Positions 33,128-44,371 of a stretch of 64,000 bases of DNA are shown piece by piece. The position numbers and the translations under genes were made by a program. This DNA comes from Sphaerulina vaccinii (lineage: Eukaryota > Ascomycota > Dothideomycetes > Mycosphaerellales > Mycosphaerellaceae). Location: positions 992,001-1,056,000 of the forward strand of contig JAKUDP010000023.1 in the NCBI GenBank assembly GCA_022570795.1. The letters are read 5' to 3'. Position 1 is the stretch's first letter; each line of letters starts with the position of its first letter. Below the pieces are notes generated by a model that was given only the letters and a program-made list of their open reading frames with translations, did not search any database and had not been told where the DNA came from.

Positions 33128-34023
33128 ATGGTACCCATCACCCGAAAGCCAAAGCTCCAATTCCCCGAACCTCTAACCAAGAACTCGATCATATCATATC
33201 CAGCGCCAGGCGTTCTACTTGTACACTTGAACAAGCCAAAGGACTTGAACTGCATCAATGCAGAGTTCACAGAAGAGCTTGAGCGGATATGGCTGTGGCT
33301 GGATGAGGAGCCAGCATTCACTGTAGGCATAATCACAGGAACTGGAAGAGCATTCTGTGCTGGGGCAGATTTGAAAGGTAAGGGAAGAGCTCGAAGTAAG
33401 GAAATGGAAGAGAGCTGATATACAGCGTAGAGTGGAATAAGCTAAATACGAAAAACACACCAAAGTCGATAAATGGCATGGGCTTTGGCGCTCTCTCGCG
33501 GAGAAGTGGAAAGAAGCCAGTGATCGCTGCTGTAAACGGTATATGCTTTGGCGGAGGCTGTGAGATGATCGTGAACTGCGACATGGTCGTTGCGTCGAAA
33601 AAGGCCGTCTTCGCTCTGCCGGAAGTCAAGGTTGGCGTCGTAGCTGCTGCGGGAGCTCTGCCACGCATAATAAGAACGATAGGAAAGCCGCGAGCAATGG
33701 AGATGGCTCTGACAGGTCGCCACGTCTCAGCGCAGGAGGCGCTAGAGTGGGGCTTGATCAACAAAGTGGTTGGTGATAAAGAAGGAGAGGTCGTGGACGC
33801 TGCAGTTGAATTTGCGAAGCTGATAGCTGCGAACAGTCCTGATGCTGTGATCGTAAGCAGAGAAGGTATCAAACTTGGCTGGGAGGCCATGGGCGCGGAG
33901 GACGCAACCAAGTATGCTCTCGAGCATTGGCAGCCGAAGTTGCAAGCTGGTGAGAACATGGCCGAGGGCGTAAGGGCATTTGTCGAGAAGCGCAAGCCAA
34001 AGTGGAAGCCCTCGAAGCTATAG
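33128..34023 (+). CDS. Peroxisomal enoyl-CoA hydratase/isomerase
   Basis: Crotonase-fold enzyme of 280 aa hydrating or isomerising enoyl-CoA in fatty acid beta-oxidation. Exons are 33128-33377 and 33431-34023; the 53-nt intron joins ADLK to EWNKLNTK. Landmarks are HLNKPKDLNCIN, TGTGRAFCAGADL (oxyanion hole and CoA site) and AAVNGICFGGGCEMIVNCDMV, followed by FALPEVKVG. The protein ends SKL, a canonical PTS1, so the peroxisome is the expected location. Catalytic Glu residues should lie in GGGCE and LPEV. The thiolase 24 kb upstream carries a PTS2, so the two could serve one pathway. Confidence 0.92.
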
Positions 34024-34511
34024 TCGATGGTACTTCAATTGTATGTCGTTATTGGTGTCGTTGCTGTTGATGTTGTATAGATGTTGATGTATGTCGATAT
34101 CACTCCCGATATTGACCGAAACCCGGTACGTAATCTTGGCGGATTCTGACTTCGTCTCGTCCTTCTCGACCTCGAACCTGACACCAACAACCACTATACG
34201 GCTCTCTCGAACTTCATAGACGCAGTAAGTGCTGTAGTGAGGATGGCCACATGATCTAAAGAATGCTAATACGTCTCAGAACACTCACTCGACCACGACG
34301 ACGCGTGAAGATCGTCCCGGGACTGTGAAACGTCATCTTCCCATTGGTGTAGCCTCTCACAGACACCCTAGCCCGCCGAGTCATTCCGAGGAAGCTGTGC
34401 AGCAATACCAGCTTGCAGTTTCTGGCCACTCGACCCGATAGTCAAGTAGAGCCTCATCCAGGCAAAATTCTTTACACGTACACTGAAGGCAAGGGCATCC
34501 GCACAGCCAGG
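34024..34511. other. Intergenic, possible 5' UTR intron
   Basis: No coding frame is convincing. GTAAGTGCTG at about 34210 and CTAATACGTCTCAG ending near 34280 look like intron boundaries and may mark a leader intron of the downstream gene. Confidence 0.35.
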
Positions 34512-34985
34512 ATGTCGACATACAGCATCGCCAACCTGCCACGCATCTCGCATGAGAGCCTGACACCGCTTGTGCGTGAGCAAAAGGAAAGTCTTGCTGT
34601 GATCGATGTACGAGATAGCGACTACATTGGTGGGCACATACGTGGCTGCATTAATGTACCGACTGCCACGCATGATTACCGAATGCCGGAGCTTGTGCGA
34701 ACGCTCAAGGAGAAAGATACTGTCGTCTTTCACTGCGCTTTGTCCCAGCAGCGAGGTCCTTCAAGTGCTCTGAAGTACCTTCGAGAGCGTGAGCGTTTGC
34801 ATGGCAAGGACGCAGCGCAGAAGCAAAAGGTGTACGTCCTCGATGGCGGGTTCCAGAAGTGGCAGGAAGTGTGAGTTCCCTACTTCCAGTGCGGCTGTCA
34901 ATCTCTTTGCTGACTGTGTGGTAGGCATGGCGAGGACAAAGAGCTGACGGAAGGGTATGTCAAGGACTTGTGGGAGAATTGGTGA
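34512..34985 (+). CDS. Small Cdc25/rhodanese-type phosphatase (Ibp1-like)
   Basis: 139 aa; exons 34512-34870 and 34925-34985 join in phase (KWQEV-HGEDKEL). A single rhodanese domain with VIDVRDSDYIGGHIRGCINVP and the active-site loop HCALSQQRGPSSA. Cys75 and Arg81 form C-x5-R, the seven-member loop of Cdc25 and Acr2 arsenate reductases rather than the shorter sulfurtransferase loop. Size and motif match the fission yeast Ibp1 type. Arsenate reduction or a phosphatase role are both possible. The protein lacks any cell-cycle regulatory N-terminus. Confidence 0.87.
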
Positions 34986-36508
34986 AACGTGCGACTGCTG
35001 GCTTAGTGTAAGCTAGGGGTGTGCGCCTGCTGAAGTGGCATCGAACGAAGTGAGTCTTACCGATCGTCCTCCAGAGCACATATACCCGGGCAATACTGTC
35101 GTGGACCGTGGACGGAGATCCTTTTGCCGCTGCATAGTATCGCCATGGTCGCTTTCGGACTGCTTCTGCCATCGCAGGAGCCACATACCCGGTCAAAGGG
35201 CGAATGTAACGACTGGAGCAGATTTGGCGTTTCTGGGTGTTCTACAGCCAGCTCGATGACAAGCCGACATGATTGGCATAGTCAAGTATGCCTCCGGGCC
35301 CACCAAGCTCTTGTGGCGGCGCTGCTAGCGGCTAGACCTTCGCCAGTAGAGTACAATCTTGGATCATACAGCTGTTCAGCGCTCCAGACATAGCCAGTCT
35401 TCCTTGAACCGCAGCTTCGAGCGTAGGTGCCAGTGGTTCTTATGGCCGAAAGTGCCACAGCGAAGCCCACGACTCTCATGGTAGCGGCCTCGGACGGCTG
35501 AGCTCGCAGTAGGCGCTGCGCTCGGAAGTATGTCAGGCACAGCGCTCTCTACGTGCTGTGTCAGAGCAGTTGTCTTTGCGCCTTGCAATCTTCCTCGCGG
35601 CTCAGTCGACTCTCCACCTGGAACAATGGACGCTCTAAGCAGTGCTGCAAGTGTATGCGGTGGCTCGTCACAGGTCCCCAACCGATACCATGTCTCGCGA
35701 GCTGAGGTTTTCACGGCGTACCATTTCTAGAGCTTCGGAGATCTCTCCAGCTGCCTGATGTGCGGCACAGAACACTCTTCTGTGCACGGCAGTGCGTTGC
35801 CGCAGACGCATCGGTGTGTTGGTCCTGCTCATATGTTGCTGCATACACTCCGGCGGCTCAGGTCGTTCATCGTGCAGCTGCAATGCCCCCGCGAGTCAGT
35901 GATGCAGCATCTCTGACTTCTGTGCTGGTAGTAAGTCAAAGGAAGTAGTGTATATATTATGCCAGTAGCACTCTTACTATCGTGTAACTCATGCTCTCGG
36001 CAAGCTTCACGAGTGGACAAGGTTGGTGGCACACTCTCAACGCTGTGGTTGGCATCTGCCGGTCCGATCGAGGCTCAACTTGGCGTTTGAGAATGGGAAC
36101 CTCAGCCGTGTGATCATGACTACAACATGCTTCGCTTCATCTTCCACACCACAACATCAACACCACCATTATCTGCGCTCACGCCCACGCCACCGATCCG
36201 GCTGCCATCGTCATATTGTCTGCCCCAACATACTATCGTCGCCTGCGCGTACCAAATGCACAGGCGCTAGCTTCTTGGCGACAAGCGACAACTCATTTCC
36301 AGCTCTGAAACTGTTCTCACCTCTGCACAAACATCCAACTTCACTGCCCGGACACCGCAAGCTGCACACAAGAACATAATCCCTCTCGACGCGTTCGTAT
36401 ACGCCACAAGCAAGACTCCGAAGCTTCCAAATTATACTCTCAAGATCTGCGCATCATCATTCCGAACCTCCTGGAATCACTACAAAGTGCCAAAGCAACT
36501 TCACCAGC
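34986..36508. other. 1.5-kb stretch without a supported gene
   Basis: Frames occur on both strands (35376-35714 minus; 36023-36379 plus) but none shows a family or clean splice structure. On the minus strand around 35260-35390 there are plausible peptide fragments (AMSGALNSC, GGPGGILDYANHVG) in shifting frames. These could be a decayed gene, but I cannot support one. Confidence 0.35.
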
Positions 36509-37379
36509 ATGTAAGTGATCCCGTACACGCATGAAAAGCACCTGGACTCTTTCAGAGGGCCCTTGTGTTTGTTCTTGGTGTTACGCATATTTCTGCAAAG
36601 TTCTTTGCCACTAACGCTTACACAGGGTCTTCTACGCGTCTCTTCGAGGCGATGACAAGGGAACAACAAGCACACTCATACGCTATCCAAGTCCACCACC
36701 ACGCGATGATGATGAAGTCTTGCAATTCTTGACCAAAGATCGCGGCATCGGACATTTTCAGCCCCACCACACTCCACCAGATGTCTGCGCAGCTCAAGAT
36801 GTGGCGCTCAACATTGTGAAAAGCCGCAACCTCACCATCAGACCACCTCCCGCACGCACAGACAGTGTTGCTCCACCAGAGAAGAAGAACCAGGAGAAGA
36901 AACCTCATCTCCCTGCTCCCAAGAAAGCTGACGACGACTACGCCGTGAAGGCTCCGCCACCACCACCGCCAACAGCAGCAATGCTGCGCCCGAGTGCACC
37001 ATCAAGTCGCTCTCTCACCGCCCGTGCTGCCTCACCGAAGCGGCCCTTCTCCAGCATCTCCACGACCACTGCGCCGCCAGAAGCTCCCTCGGTCGAGCCA
37101 CCACCGCCGCCACCAGCTCGCAGAGAGCGGACCGGCAAAGGCCGCATTGGTCCTGTGCGGGCCAGTGAGCTCGCCAACCTCGCGGTGAATGCCGAGGGAC
37201 TTGATCCCATTCGGCAGGAGCCGCGGGTGAGGATGGAGTACCTGTCGAAAGGCAAGTGGTACGAGGTCACCGGTGGGCGGCCACCCTGGGCGGAGGACGA
37301 GAGGGAGAGGGTGGTGGCTCCCGGCGCTGGCCAGTCGTCCAGGCGCACGAGAGCGTCCCCGGGCAAGTATGCCCAATAG
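36509..37379 (+). CDS. Proline-rich protein, unknown; split start codon model
   Basis: Proposed 251 aa. The long frame from 36626 to 37379 is open and has coding character: VFYASLRGDDKGTTSTLIRY, then poly-proline tracts (APPPPPPTA, PPPPPPARRE), then a conserved-looking segment GRIGPVRASELANLAVNAEG and RMEYLSKGKWYEVTGGRPPW. It has no ATG of its own at the 5' end. Splicing GTAAGT (36511) to ACACAG (36625) creates an ATG from AT|G in context CACCAGCATGG, in frame with the whole exon. The intron would be 115 nt. The family is not recognised, and the 5' end is the weak point. Confidence 0.42.
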
Positions 37380-38148
37380 ATCAGTAGAACAGAGAATGAA
37401 ATGTGTTTGAGCGATAGCGTTACAACTGTGTCCGTCTCTCTTAAGCAGCTATCGACCACGCTAACTGGGGTGGATATGAACCGCGAACACAGAATTGCAA
37501 CGTCTTAGAGATGTCGGATCCTCATCGTGGACGGGGTGTAGCAAACACCTTTATGCGGCAGCTCTGCGCGCAGCCTCTACCTCTGTTATGTGTAGCAGCT
37601 CGCGCGATGACCTCTATTTTAGAACCAGCTGTCTGAGATCTTTCACCTGAGCAGCGCAGCCGTCATACCCTTGAAAGCAGCTCGTTGCGAAGCAAATAAT
37701 GTACTCTGCCAGTCTCGGCTCCCGTTATGCCCAGATCTTCTTCGCTGAATCCCACTTCCGTCCATAGCCCGTACTCCGTGCCATCCGATCTATGGACGGG
37801 GCGGCCGCGGCAGGTCGTCGTTCTGGAGGAGATCGCTGGGCGGGCTCGGGTTGTCGACCTGGCTGTACTGATCATGCCGTGGGCAACGTAGAACGTGTAG
37901 AGACTCGTTAGATACCAGTCGAGCGGATATGATCTTCAGGCATGTCGGTCGTGGTTATAGTTCCGTGTATGCAGAAATGCGTGCCGAGAGATTCTGGATC
38001 ATGGATGTGACTTGCATATCTCCGTTAGTTAGCAGCACTGCTCTTGTTGACCTGACGGCATCTGTAGTGCCGTAGACATTGTCATTCGTGCAGAGATGCA
38101 GGATATGTCGGATCCTCCTCTCGGTATGGTAGACAAGATCTCCCTGGA
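37380..38148. other. Intergenic, nothing recognised
   Basis: About 770 bases. A 70-codon minus-strand frame at 37663-37875 lacks support. I looked for a tRNA near 37460-37560 because of GAACC-like words and could not fold one. Confidence 0.35.
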
Positions 38149-38715
38149 ATGGCGGTTGTACTTACAATGCCATGGATGCCGGGAGATGAGCAGCGAGCAC
38201 GAGCGATTGCATCAATCGGTGCGCTGCTTCACCTTAGCTCTGCCGCAGCTAATAGCTTTTGCTGCATGGCAACGTCGCGAAATTTCCCAGCGTCTTCCAG
38301 TGGATCCCACTCGCTTTGTTTGAACATCACCAACTCAGTGAGAATGCTTTGTCTACTCTCTCTCCGCCAATGCATCTCCCGCCACGGCAATGTCTTTCAA
38401 CCAGTCAAAGACTTGCAACCCTCGTTGCCGCCAGGAAAGACGACTTGGCACTGCTGCAAGTGCTCCCGCAAGTACACCTCCGCGAGCTTCATATGCACAT
38501 GCGGCGGTCCTTCTCATCTCCCTGATGTCAGGGCTACCATTGATGCTGTACCAGGTCACAACCCCATTAGTTGCACTGCGTGCTTCACGTTCGACTACAA
38601 CAAGCTCGCCAGCGGAGGACAGGCTGCAGCGCCAGGAAAAGGAGTTGGCCTGGCAGAGAGCGAGAAGGCCGCCATGGAAGAATATGGAGAGGGTAGGGAA
38701 GAGAAGGAGAAATGA
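38149..38715 (+). CDS. Small Cys-rich, possibly zinc-binding protein
   Basis: 188-codon frame of uncertain start; ATG at 38344 is an alternative. The C-terminal half is the credible part: WHCCKCSRKYTSASFICTCG followed by HNPISCTACFTFDY. Together these give C-C-x-C, C-x-C and C-x2-C groups, which could form a zinc ribbon like other small fungal proteins beginning W-x-C-C-x-C. The tail is acidic and Lys-rich. A competing frame (38390-38857) begins with a good ATG but lacks conserved pattern. It converges on the amino-acid transporter gene, ending 63 bases away. Confidence 0.42.
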   Translation: MAVVLTMPWMPGDEQRARAIASIGALLHLSSAAANSFCCMATSRNFPASSSGSHSLCLNITNSVRMLCLLSLRQCISRHGNVFQPVKDLQPSLPPGKTTWHCCKCSRKYTSASFICTCGGPSHLPDVRATIDAVPGHNPISCTACFTFDYNKLASGGQAAAPGKGVGLAESEKAAMEEYGEGREEKEK

Positions 38716-38778
38716 GGCGCTGAATTGGATATATCGATTTCGTCTTGATGTCGACTGCTACTGCCGGCGCAAACGACT

Positions 38779-40264
38779 TCATGTGGAATTACTGTTATCC
38801 GCACAGCTCCAGGGACTGGTACGATCTGCGTTGATGATCTCCAAGATTGCACCATAAGTACCACCAATCGTGACAAAAGTGCCACCAATCAACAACAACG
38901 CGGCGGTTGCATAGTTGACATAGTACTTCCAATTGCGAGTGGGCAAGCTGAAGTTCTCAGCACTCTTCCACCATCCCGAGTTGTCGTATAGCCACATCAG
39001 TGCTGTAGGTTGGAAGCACGTAATCGTGGCCAGCAGCGCGCCGACAAGAGACAACAGTGCACCGAAGACTGGAATGGCGTTTGCAACAATGTACGCAACT
39101 CCGGTGATGATCGCGGTGCACCCGAGCCACACCAACCAGTGCTTGGGTGTGTTCTCTGTAAGATGTCGGGATGTTCGCATAAAGCGCATGAAGATGGCCT
39201 TGGCGGGCATGTGAATGAACAGCATGCAGCTAGCAATCAGACCGGGCAGAGCAATACCGTAGCACACCTTCTTCAGCAGAGGACCAGCAGATCCAAGAGC
39301 TGGCGACGAGACGTAAGATCCGCAGTAGTAGTATACCACGACTCCGATGCAGAGGTACACAACTGTGACACTGCCCTGAGCTACGCAGAGCGAGCGCGTG
39401 AACTTGCGTGGATCCCTCATCTCTGCGTAACAAGCGAAGAATGCCGGCAAGCAGGAGAATGCGAATACAATCGTGGATACTGCGGAGATGGCCTCAGCGA
39501 AAGTTGGAGAGCCGACGAGCTTGTAGTTGCTCTCATACACACCCTCTTGAGGCGCGGAAGCAGGACGATCCTGAACACCGACTGCAATCGTCAGAGTGAG
39601 GATAGCAGTCAAGATACAGAACATCCCGACCCACGCGATCCAGGAGACCTTTGCAAGCGTTTGAATGCTGCCACAGGAGAATCCAACGATCGCAGCAATA
39701 GCAACGAACACGGCTGTGCACGTGCCGTGTACGGAGACCGCGTTCAGCGCAGTCGAGATACCGATCATGGCGGATCCTGCAATGAAGGTAAATTGAAGCG
39801 CAAAAGCCCAGAAGAACACTTCGCGACCTAGGGTTCCAGCAATGAGTCGTCCAGCTTCGTCGATCCCGTAGACGTGAGGGTGCTTAATCTTGAATTGACC
39901 AACCATCCAGGCAGCCCAAGTGGTCATGAAGGCGATGAGAAGAATCATTATCACTCCAGGAATCATTCCGAGGGTATCGAAAGCAGCCGGTATACCAAGG
40001 ACACCGAGACCAACTTGAGTCTTGAACATCAAAACTGCTGAGCCAGCCCAGCCAACCTGATACTTCTGTCAGCAAGACGTGTTTGTGTCGAGGTCCTTGT
40101 CTACTGACATTGCGATAGTTGGGTCCATTCTCGCTGAGTTTTCCAAACACAGCATCCTCTGTTGCATTATTCGACTTGTCGCTTGCACTCTCCACTTCGC
40201 CCAGACCATGCGTAGCCACGGGAGCCAGACCCTCACCATGCGTCTTCTTGCTGTCACCGAACAT
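38779..40264 (-). CDS. Amino acid transporter, AAAP family
   Basis: 480 aa; exons 40109-40264 and 38779-40065, intron 43 nt with the less usual donor GTCAGT. The junction gives PNYRN-KYQVGWAGSAVLMFKTQVG, the helix 1 start typical of fungal Aa_trans carriers (Neurospora Mtr-like). GLGVLGIPAAFDTLGMIPG and the many hydrophobic segments (about eleven) fit the family. The N-terminal 45 residues are hydrophilic and probably cytosolic; the C-terminus is short. It should import neutral or aromatic amino acids by proton symport, but specificity is not visible. Confidence 0.88.
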
Positions 40265-41906
40265 TTTGATGGTGCAATGTCAGAAAGGTGGGATGGTGAG
40301 GTTGCAAGAAGGGTTGCGCGGAAGTCTGTCTCTTTTGAAGAGAAGGGTGGGACGACTAGAGCGCTTGGCCAAGTCTCACCAGTTGACAGATATCTGTTAC
40401 TTGAGAATATCCATTTCGCCATGGGGAATGGTACCCGTTCTGTGATGGTGGTAGTGGTGCACGGCCATCACGGCTACCGACGGGTCGATATAGAGTAGAC
40501 CAAAGGTGGTCTCTGTATCCACATGCAGAGGCTATTTTGTGGCGCTCTGGATTTTCCGAAGCTTGGCAGGCGTATACATGCTGGTCATAAGTTGCGATTG
40601 AAATGTCTAGTCGCTGAACAAGGACAGATTTTTCGTTGTAGAATCTCTTGGCCGCAAGTGGCTTTCTACCGTCAGACACCGAAATGTGTCTCGCGAGGCG
40701 AGGCACGAAAACCGACCGAATTGTCCGTTTCTACCGAACACACACCGTCTTGGCAGCGTGTACTTCTGTAAGGCGAAGGCACAGACTTCCTGTTTCGGCG
40801 CAAATGTGTTTGACCAGTGTCGATAAGCAAGAATTGGCCGCAGGCGAGCAGAGAATCAAGCATTTGTGGCACTGCTTTTCCGAGACACTCGCTCGTAGAT
40901 AGCTTCTAGCTTCGTTCGAGAACAGCGACTGTCCGGACTCATAGACTGCTTCCCTGCACTTGCGTAACCGACATCTCCCTGTAGGTACGACGGAACCAGA
41001 GTGTGGGAGCAACCTTTGACGAACTCATTGGAGGTGAAGGGAGCTTCGGATGAGCTCTCGACTGAGCACACTGCCCCTGAAGACGCGCTGACACCTCGAG
41101 GTAACAAGTTGGCGATGCATTACGCCGTTCATGAGTTCGGACTGCCACCTTGTCTCCCTCTCCAGTGGGCGAGCTGAATGCAAGGACAGCCGCTCATTGA
41201 CCTCGACTGACGTGTGAGAGATCTACTTCGACCTCAAGAACCTTCGTTGCCATATGCGGTACCGATCAGAAGCTTATATGCCAGAGCACCTCTCTCCGGG
41301 CACATTGACAAGATAATCAAGCATGTTACTCGCGGGTCAGCTATCGTGAACAGTAGTGATAGCTGAGACTGCGTGACCTGGTGGTCGCGTGCGGAGGTAC
41401 GTCTGGTACGCCTAAAGGCAGATGCTCTGCTAGAGCGGAGCTGTTTGTTGTTCATGGTGCCTCGAGTTCGCGTCCGCGGCTGAGTCTTGTAGCTGCTCAG
41501 AACTCGACGCCTCGAAGGACGGTATGTCAAGACGTGAATTGTTCTCCCCGGAGTAGTAGTCGAGATGTTGAAGGTGGGTGTAGTGTGGTGTGAGAGTCGA
41601 GTTGGTCGAGATCGAAGGGAAGAGCAAAACACGCCAAGATCAAATTTCCCGCCCCTTCCGCACCCATTATCGACATCAACAAATAGTTCTACTACATATG
41701 AACATTATCTCGAATCAGAGAGTTCAAGTTGCTTTCACACCTGATACCAACACGCGATATCCCGATGGCTGCAATGGCGTGCTGTGGGAACGGCCGCTCT
41801 CCAGCCGATGTCGTTGTTTGGTCGGGTCCACACGCGTCCTTCTCATGAGCATCAACAACAGGAGAAGAAGCCCAGTGTCACCAACGCGCCATCACAGACT
41901 TTGAAG
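40265..41906. other. 1.6-kb divergent intergenic region
   Basis: Lies between the amino-acid transporter and sulfatase start codons. Short frames on both strands overlap without resemblance to known families. An in-frame extension of the sulfatase upstream to 41784 was rejected because it would bury the signal peptide. Confidence 0.4.
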
Positions 41907-43717
41907 ATGTTGTTGCTTCAGCAGCTCCTGGCGTTTTCGACGATGATATGGACGGCCTCAGCGACGGCCACGAAGCAGCCGAACATTGTTCTCATCCTCA
42001 CAGATGATCAAGACAACTGGTCATCATTAGACTATATGCCACTGCTTCAAAAGCATATTACAGAGCAAGGCACTACATACGATCGACACTACTGTACAGT
42101 CGCCATCTGCTGTCCGAGCAGAGTCAACATCTGGACGGGCCAGGCCGCACACAACACCAATGTGACCGATTTGTTCGTGCATTGATATGCCCATAAACCT
42201 ACCATGCGCTAATCTGAAGCAGATTTCCGCCATATGGCGGTTATCCCGTGTTCGTAAAGAATGGTTTGAATGAGAACTGGCTACCTGTCTGGTTACAAGA
42301 GGCTGGCTATAACACTTACTACACTGGGAAGCTGTTCAACTCACACAGTGTGAGCAATCATCAAGATTCGCCAGTCAATGGCTTCAACGGCAGCGACTTT
42401 CTTCTCGATCCATACACATACTCCTACTGGAACTCGCAGATGAGCCGCAACCACGCTGCGCCAGTCAGCTATGAGGGCCAGTACTCACCCGATGTAGTGG
42501 CTGACAAGACTTATGGCTGGCTAGATGAGGCGGCTTCACACGACCAGCCATTCTTCATCGTCGCAGCTCCCGTTGCGCCTCACAGTGATCAAGACCCTGC
42601 GACGCCCGGCGTAGTGAACCTTCCCAAGTACGCACCACGACATGCCCACCTCTTCCAAGACTACAAAATACCACGCACGAAGAACTTCAATCCAGATGTG
42701 CCTTCCGGCGTCAGCTGGGTCAAGGATTTGCCTCAATTGAACGACACCGTGGTAGAGTATCATGACGAGTTCCAGAGAAGCAGGTTGCGCGCTTTACAAT
42801 CTGTCGATGAGATGGTCGAACAAATAGTGAAGCGGCTTCACGAGCGCGGTCTACTCGAGACCACCTACATTATCTACACGACTGACAATGGTTACCATAT
42901 CTCCCAGCATCGTCTGCCGCCTGGAAAGGAGTGTTCGTTCGAGACGGATATCCATATTCCACTCATGATTAGAGGTCCGGATATCCCAGCAGGCAAGGTC
43001 GCCGGCGTGGTCAGCTCACATACCGATCTCGCCCCGACAATCCTGAAGCTTGCTGGGACAGCTCGGTCTAATCTTGATGGTACTCCTATCCCGCTGTCAA
43101 AGGAAGAACTGGCTACACCGCTATCCGGAGAGCATGTGAACGTAGAGTACTGGGGTCGTGCGTTACCCGAAGGACTGTACGGCAAGATCGGTGACGATCC
43201 TCTACGTCCTGGTGCACCACGTATTTCAGCAAGAAATAACACCTACAAGGCTCTACGTATCGTGGCAGACGATCACAGTTTCTTGTACACAGTCTGGTGC
43301 ACCGGCGAAAAGGAGCTCTACGATATGCGTGCAGATTCGGACCAGATGCACAACCTCTTGAGCACCAGAAACGTCGCGCTGCCAGCTCAGTACACGCTGG
43401 CTGGGCGAAGTCTGCTTGATGTAACAGCTCGACTGGATGCTCTGCTGTTACTCCTCAAGTCGTGCAAAGCTCAGAGCTGTCACAAACCATGGGAAAGCTT
43501 ACATCCACATGGAAACGTGCACAGTCTCAAAGACGCTCTACGGTCACGGTATGACCTTTTCTACGATCAGCAGCCGAAAGTCAGCTTCTCATCCTGTCCG
43601 CTTGGACACCTTGTCAGCGAGGAAGGCCCACAAGCTGTGAATGTCTGGTATGAGAACGTCGCCGAGACCGGCGAGCTACAAAGACAGCAGGTACCACTGA
43701 GCTCTGAGCTGCAGTGA
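41907..43717 (+). CDS. Secreted sulfatase (arylsulfatase type)
   Basis: 586 aa; exons 41907-42172 and 42223-43717. The donor GTTCGT is atypical, but the junction gives VTDLFPPYGGYP, matching fungal arylsulfatases. Residues 1-22 are a signal peptide. NIVLILTDDQD supplies the metal-binding Asp pair. CCPSR (68-72) is the C-x-P-S-R motif whose Cys68 is converted to formylglycine, the catalytic residue. LPVWLQEAGYNTYYTGKLFN, APVAPHSD and YTTDNGYH with SFETDIHIPLMIRGP complete the active site. Several N-glycosylation sites are present. It would release sulfate from aryl or sugar esters outside the cell. Confidence 0.92.
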
Positions 43718-44371
43718 AAGCTGACCTTGCGCATGCTGCTCATATCTTCGAAGCCAAGACGGCGCGGATAATCGGAAAATACCTAGCGCAAAGAGATGTG
43801 CACTGCATTTGAAGCAATTTCGCAATTTCGCTTGAGTTGAGGTCGCACGACATCCCGATCGGCTCATCGGCATACCATTCCGGACGACATAAGTGAACCT
43901 CAACGAGACGCATTGTTGTGACTCAACCGCCTGCAAAGCGTCGACATTCAAACGCCTGCGAAGGACAAGACCAGGTGCAAGGATCGATTGTCACTTGACA
44001 TACTTTTGTTCCGAGTTTGAATGCACATGAAAATGATCGCAGAGATCCGATTGCGCAATTGTTCTTCATGCTTGCAGACATCGGCCCTTCCCGCTGTCAT
44101 CCACCTCACTATTGCCTGGTCAATCCTGCACCGCTGCGTATGAGTTTCACCGCACAACACATTTGCCTGCAGGATGCAGCATAGCTCGATCTCCGTAGTC
44201 GGCGGTGTCTGCTACAGGCATAGAAAGCTTATCGAGACGAGCCGTGTCACGCCGCTTATTGATAATTCTGCTTATTGGAGAGTAGCGCTCTTCAAAAGAC
44301 ATAGCCACTGCACTTCTGCATTTCTTTTGCTGACAAGGCTAACAACCATATACAACGCTTTCTGGACCAGC
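43718..44371. other. Intergenic, nothing recognised
   Basis: 650 bases. An in-frame ATG at 44174 could lengthen the next protein by 66 residues, but the added part has no transporter or leader character. Confidence 0.4.

Noticed and set aside
35260..35400. Minus-strand fragments resembling a gene (GGPGGILDYANHVG)
   Set aside because: Frames shift and no splice sites connect them; a decayed gene is possible but not supportable.
36121..36240. CAACA/CACCA-rich stretch as a possible CRISPR or tandem array
   Set aside because: It is only simple-sequence bias, with no regular repeat-spacer pattern, and CRISPR is not expected in a fungus.
37450..37560. Possible tRNA because of GAACC-like words
   Set aside because: No acceptor or anticodon stem could be folded in either orientation.
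38390..38857. Alternative frame over the Cys-rich protein
   Set aside because: It lacks conserved pattern and runs into the transporter 3' end; the Cys-rich frame is more credible.
41784..41906. 41-residue N-terminal extension of the sulfatase
   Set aside because: It would place the hydrophobic leader internally; the ATG at 41907 gives a clean signal peptide.
42173..42222. Sulfatase broken by a stop at 42183-42185
   Set aside because: A 50-nt intron with donor GTTCGT and acceptor GAAGCAG removes it and restores the family sequence.
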